Source: Chloroflexota bacterium (GTDB taxonomy: Bacteria > Chloroflexota > Anaerolineae > Caldilineales > Caldilineaceae). Taken from it: DNA of 9,644 nt. Position numbers and translations under genes: made by a program. Numbering within the stretch: position 1 is the stretch's first letter; the number at the start of each line of letters is the position of its first letter. Of this stretch, positions 5,784-9,644 are shown piece after piece. Location: positions 1-9,644 of the forward strand of contig JACQGT010000257.1 in assembly GCA_016199425.1 (NCBI GenBank), in the 5' to 3' direction. A model generated the notes under the pieces. That model saw nothing but the letters and a program-made list of their open reading frames with translations. It searched no databases and was not told the origin of the DNA.

Positions 5784-6848
5784 TCAGCCCAGGCGAACCC
5801 GGGGATCGAGCAGGGCATAGAGAACGTCCACCACCAGATTGGCGCCGATCAACAGCGACGCGTTGAAGAGTACAAAGCCCAGCACAGTCAACACATCCAG
5901 GCTGACCGCGGCGACAGCCACGGCAGAGCCAAGACCGGGATAGTTGAAAATTGTCTCGGTGATCACCACACCGTTGAGCAAACCCACAACGGTCAACCCG
6001 CCGACGGTGGCTACAGGAATCAACGCATTGGGTCGGGCGTGTTTGTTGATTACATCCCGCCTGGAAAGACCCTTCGAGCGGGCTGTCACAATGTAGTCCT
6101 GGCGCAGGGATTCCAGCATGGACGAACGGGTGATGCGCAGGAGCAGCGCCCAGGAAAGATAAGAGAGGGTGATAATGGGCAGAAATATATGGCGCAGGGC
6201 GTCCAGGAAAATATCGAAACGCCCGTTGAGAAGTGCATCGACGGTGTTTAGATGGGTATATTGGACGAAGGCCGGCGCGAGGACGATCTGATTGGCCCAA
6301 TCCGAAAGGCGGCCCGGCGGAAACCAGCCCGTCTTGGCGTAGAGCAACATCAGCGCCAACAGCCCAAAGACAAATGTGGGGAAGGAATAGCCGACAATAC
6401 TAAAGAGACGGGCGAGCTGATCAAACCATTTGTTGTGGTTGACCGCGGCCAGAATGCCCAGCCAGATGCCGATGCCCAGAATCGGGACAAAACTCCAGAT
6501 CGCTAATTCTAATGTGGCCGGGAAGCGACGCAGCAAAAGGTCGATCACCGGTTCGCGCCCCGTACGCGAATAGCCCAAATCCCCGCGCAAGACACCGCCG
6601 ACGCGCTGGCCGGTCTCCTGGTCGGTGGTCCCAAACATCCAATTGATGTATTGAATGTGGATGGGCTTGTCCAGGCCATAGCGTTTGATCACCCGGTCGA
6701 TCTGGTTTTCATTCTTGGGGATGTCCTTGATGTAGAGGGCGGCCCTCTCCGCGGGGCTTAACACTTGCAACATCAGGAAGATCAGAACAGTCACCCCGAA
6801 GACGGTGATGGGCAGTTGAATGATGCGACGGATAATGTAGGCTGTCAT
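5784..6848 (-). CDS. ABC transporter permease, DppB/OppB type
   Basis: A 354-residue inner-membrane permease forming the DppB-type half of a peptide/nickel-class ABC importer. It begins M-T-A-Y-I-I-R-R with the first helix at about 11-30. A periplasmic stretch (about 31-110) includes the family marker R-G-D-L-G-Y-S (88-94). The transport domain with helices near 115-136, 147-172, 220-240, 275-300 and 318-345 follows. The EAA loop is D-Y-I-V-T-A-R-S-K-G-L (251-261), and the end is L-L-D-P-R-V-R. Length and layout are normal for the family, in contrast to the 405-residue relative at 101-1318. It starts 72 bases after the binding protein stop codon, with a stable stem-loop between them. The ribosome site is weak (GGTGAG upstream of ATG). 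It pairs with the DppC-type permease that follows. Confidence 0.94.
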   Translation of the reverse strand: MTAYIIRRIIQLPITVFGVTVLIFLMLQVLSPAERAALYIKDIPKNENQIDRVIKRYGLDKPIHIQYINWMFGTTDQETGQRVGGVLRGDLGYSRTGREPVIDLLLRRFPATLELAIWSFVPILGIGIWLGILAAVNHNKWFDQLARLFSIVGYSFPTFVFGLLALMLLYAKTGWFPPGRLSDWANQIVLAPAFVQYTHLNTVDALLNGRFDIFLDALRHIFLPIITLSYLSWALLLRITRSSMLESLRQDYIVTARSKGLSRRDVINKHARPNALIPVATVGGLTVVGLLNGVVITETIFNYPGLGSAVAVAAVSLDVLTVLGFVLFNASLLIGANLVVDVLYALLDPRVRLG

Positions 6849-6869
6849 GTTTTCTCACCCACACAGGAA

Positions 6870-6901
6870 ATCACCGGCGAGGGAGAACCCTCGCCGGTGA
6901 T
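6870..6901 (-). promoter_or_regulatory. Stem-loop between binding protein and permease (differential expression element)
   Basis: A 14-bp perfect GC-rich stem (arms 6870-6883 and 6888-6901) with a 4-base loop, starting 19 bases after the stop of the binding protein gene. On the minus strand it is followed by TTCCTGTG, so there is no proper U-tract for termination. In many importer operons such a hairpin protects the 3' end of the binding protein mRNA or attenuates read-through, which keeps the binding protein in excess over the permeases. That role is inferred from position. Confidence 0.65.
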
Positions 6902-6920
6902 GTGAACGAACCAGGTCTAC

Positions 6921-8954
6921 TTACTGAGCCAGACCAAAGGCGTAGAAGTAGTTGTCGAAGAGGGCCGGGTTGTAGAAGTAATTCTGCACCCAGCGCTGTT
7001 CATAACGCACACCGGTCGCCTGGGCCATGGTGACCTGGATGACGGTGTCGTGGTGCAGCTTCTGCAGCTCAAAGTAGATGGCCTCACGCTCAGCCGGATC
7101 CGCAGCGGCCACACCGGCATTCACCAGTGCCTGGAACTGGGCCTTCAGATCCGCAGGTAAGTTCTGGCGACCGGCGAAGGTGCCCACAGTGAAGGGTTGC
7201 ACCCAGTTGTGGGGATCGTGGATGTCTTCGATCCAGCCGCTGATGGCGACCGGCAACTGAGCGGCCCGGAAGGAGCGCAGCAGGGTAGGCCAGGGCAGAC
7301 CGATGATGTCGATCTGGTATTTGGAGTTCACAGCCAGGAAGTTGTTCTGCAGGATGGCGGCCACGGTCTGGCGGGTGACGTTGCCCGTGTTGAAGGCCAC
7401 TTGGACGCGGAAGCCGATGTCGGGCAGTTGGCCGTCCCAGGCCAGGGCCATCTCCTCGGCGCATTTGTCCAGGTCGAACTCGTACATCTCACCGTCCGGG
7501 TTGTAGCCCAGCATGTCCAGAATGATGGGGCCGTTGTTGCGCACACCCTCGCCGTTCAGGGCATCGCTGATATAGGCGTCGTAGTCAAAGCAGTAATTGA
7601 AGGCCTTGCGCACGTGAATATCGCTGAAGAAGTCAGCCGGCACACCGTTGCCGTCCAACTGGCCGCTGCCGATGTACGAGTTGTTGCCGCTCTCATCCGT
7701 GCCGACGTTGAAGTTCAAGAAGATGTCGGTGCGGCTGGTGCTGGGCAGGTTGCCCCATTTGCGCAGAGGCGCATCCGGGGTATCGGAGGGGGTGCATTCG
7801 TCCGTGCGCCAGTCGCAGAATTCGCCTACGAACTCGTCGACCTGCGGCCGGTTGGCCACGGGCACGCTGACAACTTCAGCATCACCAGCCTGCAGAATGG
7901 CGAAGCGGGTGCCCCATTCGTTCACCAGCTTGCGCACCACACGCTTGATGGCAGGCGCGCCAGTCGGGCCGCCCTCCCACATGGGATCGTCAGCGGCTCG
8001 CCAGTAATTCTCGTTGGCGACCAGCACCCAGCCTTCGCCGGGGGTCCAACTTTCCAGCATGTAAGGGCCGGTGCCGTTGATGATGCTGGACAACTCGTCG
8101 TTCTCTGCGCCGGGGGCGTAGTGGTCTGCCCAGGTGTCGCAAGAACCGTCCCAGGCGCCGTTCTCTGCCGCCCACTGCTGGTCGATGGCTGCGCCCCAGG
8201 TCTGGGCCAGGGTGGCCAGGAAGGGACCCCACGGCTGGGCCAGGTTGAAGGTCAGCGTGCCGGCGGCGTCATCGGCCGCCACCGCCGCCTGCACTTTCTC
8301 ACAGACAGCGGCCAGTTCTTCCGGTGTGGCGTTGGTCTTCAGGGCCTCGGGATCGCCAGCATAGGCACCCTCGCCGATCTCTTCGGTCACGTCCCCCGAT
8401 GTGTAGCCCAGGATCGGCTCCAACAGCAGCCACTGGGGGCCGTTGGGGTCAGACTGGAGCAGACCGCGCTGGAAGGTGTAGGCAAAGTCGCTGGGGGTCA
8501 GGTCGTTGCCGTTGTGGAAGGTAACGCCTTGACGGATGCTGAAGGTGTAGGTCAGGCCGTCCTCCGAAATACCGCCGTTTTCCACACTGGGCACTTCCGT
8601 GGCCAGGATGGGGACAAAGTTGGTGGCATTCTTGTGGTCGAACCAGATCAGCGTCTCCATCACGTTCATGATCAGCCCGCCGCTGGCCGTATCGTAGGCC
8701 AGGTTCGGATCCATCGTGTCGATGTCGCCAAAGACCACATCGGTGTAGGTGTCGGGGCGGGGCGCTGCGGTGCTTATTTCGGCAACAGGCTCAGGGGTTG
8801 CCGTCACCACGACAACCTGTGACTGACCTTCCACAATGCGGGTTACTTCTACTTCAATGACTTGGGGTTGCTGTACTGCCGGACAGGCCGCCAACGCCAT
8901 TGCCAGGATCAGCAGCACAGCCAGCAAAATGAAACTTCGATACCTTCTGGTCAT
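6921..8954 (-). CDS. Family 5 extracellular solute-binding lipoprotein, normal domain order
   Basis: A 677-residue lipoprotein that captures the substrate for the adjacent permeases. The signal helix ends in lipobox L-A-A-C (cysteine 24), followed by a V/T/E/P-rich linker (about 30-66) with V-E-V-T-R and T-P-E-P. The family 5 order is normal: D-T-M-D-P at about 79-83, T-Y-T-F-S-I-R-Q-G-V-T-F-H-N-G at 135-149, N-G-T-G-P-Y-M-L-E-S-W at about 293-303, L-Q-A-G-D-A-E-V at 354-361, I-H-V-R-K-A-F-N-Y at 446-454 and the C-terminal lobe to 677. It is longer than classical OppA/DppA proteins (about 500-540). The start at 8954 is chosen over an upstream in-frame codon at 8996 because AAAGGAG (8961-8967) sits 6 bases before it and the signal peptide begins there. 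It lies downstream of an ATPase gene and terminator. The substrate could be peptides or another small polar compound. Confidence 0.93.
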   Translation of the reverse strand: MTRRYRSFILLAVLLILAMALAACPAVQQPQVIEVEVTRIVEGQSQVVVVTATPEPVAEISTAAPRPDTYTDVVFGDIDTMDPNLAYDTASGGLIMNVMETLIWFDHKNATNFVPILATEVPSVENGGISEDGLTYTFSIRQGVTFHNGNDLTPSDFAYTFQRGLLQSDPNGPQWLLLEPILGYTSGDVTEEIGEGAYAGDPEALKTNATPEELAAVCEKVQAAVAADDAAGTLTFNLAQPWGPFLATLAQTWGAAIDQQWAAENGAWDGSCDTWADHYAPGAENDELSSIINGTGPYMLESWTPGEGWVLVANENYWRAADDPMWEGGPTGAPAIKRVVRKLVNEWGTRFAILQAGDAEVVSVPVANRPQVDEFVGEFCDWRTDECTPSDTPDAPLRKWGNLPSTSRTDIFLNFNVGTDESGNNSYIGSGQLDGNGVPADFFSDIHVRKAFNYCFDYDAYISDALNGEGVRNNGPIILDMLGYNPDGEMYEFDLDKCAEEMALAWDGQLPDIGFRVQVAFNTGNVTRQTVAAILQNNFLAVNSKYQIDIIGLPWPTLLRSFRAAQLPVAISGWIEDIHDPHNWVQPFTVGTFAGRQNLPADLKAQFQALVNAGVAAADPAEREAIYFELQKLHHDTVIQVTMAQATGVRYEQRWVQNYFYNPALFDNYFYAFGLAQ

Positions 8955-8960
8955 AGAGCT

Positions 8961-8967
8961 CTCCTTT
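8961..8967 (-). promoter_or_regulatory. Ribosome binding site that decides the start of the normal-order binding protein
   Basis: AAAGGAG on the minus strand, 6 bases before the ATG at 8952-8954. It excludes the longer reading from 8996, which would put 14 unlikely residues before the signal peptide and run through the terminator stem. Confidence 0.8.
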
Positions 8968-8980
8968 GAAACGATATGAC

Positions 8981-9008
8981 AAAAACCGCCAACCAATTAG
9001 ACTGACGG
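8981..9008 (-). terminator. Intrinsic terminator of the ATPase gene
   Basis: Read on the minus strand, CCGTCAGTC (9000-9008) pairs with GGTTGGCGG (8986-8994) over 9 positions, three of them G-U, around the loop TAATT, and five T residues follow directly (8981-8985). It begins 12 bases after the ATPase stop codon. On the plus strand the G-U pairs become A-C mismatches, so the structure works only for minus-strand transcripts, as expected for a terminator of this gene. No clear promoter is visible between it and the next start, so the binding protein may depend on read-through or on a promoter inside the ATPase gene. Confidence 0.7.
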
Positions 9009-9020
9009 CGTACAACACAC

Positions 9021-9644
9021 TTATTCGTAGAGGAAACAGGCCACGTAATGGCTGTCGCCGGCCTCTTTGAACTCCGGGTCGATCTGGCGGCAGATGTCCA
9101 TCACCCGAGGGCAGCGGGTGTTGAAGTTGCAGCCTTGGGGCGGGTTGGCCGGGCTGGGCACATCGCCCTCCAGGATGATACGCTGACGCTTCTTCTCGAT
9201 TTCCGGGTCGGGGATGGGCACAGCCGAGAGCAACGCCTGGGTGTAGGGGTGCAGCGGGTTGGCGTAGAGTTCATCCCGATCCGTCAACTCGACAATTTTG
9301 CCCAGATACATCACGGCAATGCGGTCAGAGATGTGGCGCACAACCGAAAGGTCGTGGGCGATAAAGAGATAGGTCAGTCCAAATTCCTGTTGTAAATCTT
9401 CCAGCAGGTTGATAACCTGGGCCTGAATCGAGACATCCAGGGCGGAGATGGGTTCGTCGCAGACGATAAAGGAGGGATTCACGGCCAACGCGCGGGCCAC
9501 GCCGATACGCTGGCGCTGGCCGCCGGAAAACTCGTGGGGGTAGCGGTTGATGAAATAGGGATTCAGCCCCACAATCTTCAGCAACTCCTGCACCCGCTCC
9601 TGACGTTCCTTGCGGCTGTCACCGATGTTATGCACTTCCAACGG
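9021..9644 (-). CDS. Oligopeptide/dipeptide ABC transporter ATP-binding protein, OppF/DppF type (5' end outside window)
   Basis: The C-terminal 207 or so residues of a cytoplasmic ATPase that powers a family 5 importer. The frame stays open to the right edge (P-L-E-V-H-N at the cut), so the Walker A half is missing. Visible parts, numbered from the glutamate-preceding TTG codon: signature motif S-G-G-Q-R-Q-R at 39-45, Walker B F-I-V-C-D-E-P at 58-64, D-loop S-A-L-D at 66-69 and switch histidine in A-H-D at 95-97. The oligopeptide-transporter C-terminal extension begins at N-P-L-H-P-Y-T (128-134). Four cysteines (171, 177, 184, 202) at the end, in the pattern G-C-N-F-N-T-R-C-P, match the cluster-binding tail of this family. 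The P-L-E-V-H-N opening and lack of other upstream sequence favour OppF/DppF over OppD/DppD, but this is not certain. It ends in its own terminator and probably serves the importer encoded next. Confidence 0.92.
   Translation of the reverse strand, partial: PLEVHNIGDSRKERQERVQELLKIVGLNPYFINRYPHEFSGGQRQRIGVARALAVNPSFIVCDEPISALDVSIQAQVINLLEDLQQEFGLTYLFIAHDLSVVRHISDRIAVMYLGKIVELTDRDELYANPLHPYTQALLSAVPIPDPEIEKKRQRIILEGDVPSPANPPQGCNFNTRCPRVMDICRQIDPEFKEAGDSHYVACFLYE

Noticed and set aside
7197..8822. A 541-codon open frame on the plus strand antisense to the normal-order binding protein
   Set aside because: Same explanation as the other antisense frame; no ribosome site, no recognisable motif, and the opposite strand is a clear family 5 binding protein.

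Overview
The window reads as a chromosomal segment from a heterotrophic bacterium, most likely a Chloroflexota (Anaerolineae/Caldilineae-like) lineage. This is inferred from three things: the lipoprotein solute-binding proteins with V-E-V-T-R linkers, the style of the membrane cytochrome c, and the many short palindromic elements starting GTAGGGGC. No rRNA or marker gene is present, so the placement is tentative. All seven genes lie on the minus strand, so transcription runs from high to low coordinates.

From upstream to downstream the layout is as follows. The C-terminal part of an OppF/DppF-type ATPase (9021-9644, cut by the window edge) ends in an intrinsic terminator (8981-9008). A family 5 solute-binding lipoprotein (6921-8954), a DppB/OppB-type permease (5784-6848) and a DppC/OppC-type permease (4636-5682) follow. 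Next is a small membrane-attached c-type cytochrome (3783-4499). A separate promoter (3612-3639) then drives a second solute-binding lipoprotein (1566-3515) and a second DppB/OppB-type permease (101-1318). The first three transport genes plus the ATPase(s) upstream would form one peptide (or similar) ABC importer. The second lipoprotein and permease begin another importer whose partner subunits would lie beyond the left edge.

The most striking object is the second solute-binding protein. Its family 5 fold is circularly permuted: after the signal peptide and a charged linker comes what is normally the C-terminal half, and the normal N-terminal half follows it. The other solute-binding protein in the window has the normal order and serves as an internal control.

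Nearly every spacer holds a hairpin or palindrome. Two copies of a mobile-looking palindrome (3693-3754 and 5712-5775) share the outer stem, inner stem and loop but differ in the middle of the stem in a compensated way. Two other long imperfect palindromes (1349-1425, 4544-4639), heptamer tandem repeats (28-50, 74-101), two terminators and one stem-loop between a binding protein and its permease complete the picture. No tRNA, rRNA, CRISPR array, transposase or integrase was seen. The candidates for something undescribed are the permuted binding protein, the repeat family and the CX4CH-containing cytochrome between two importers.
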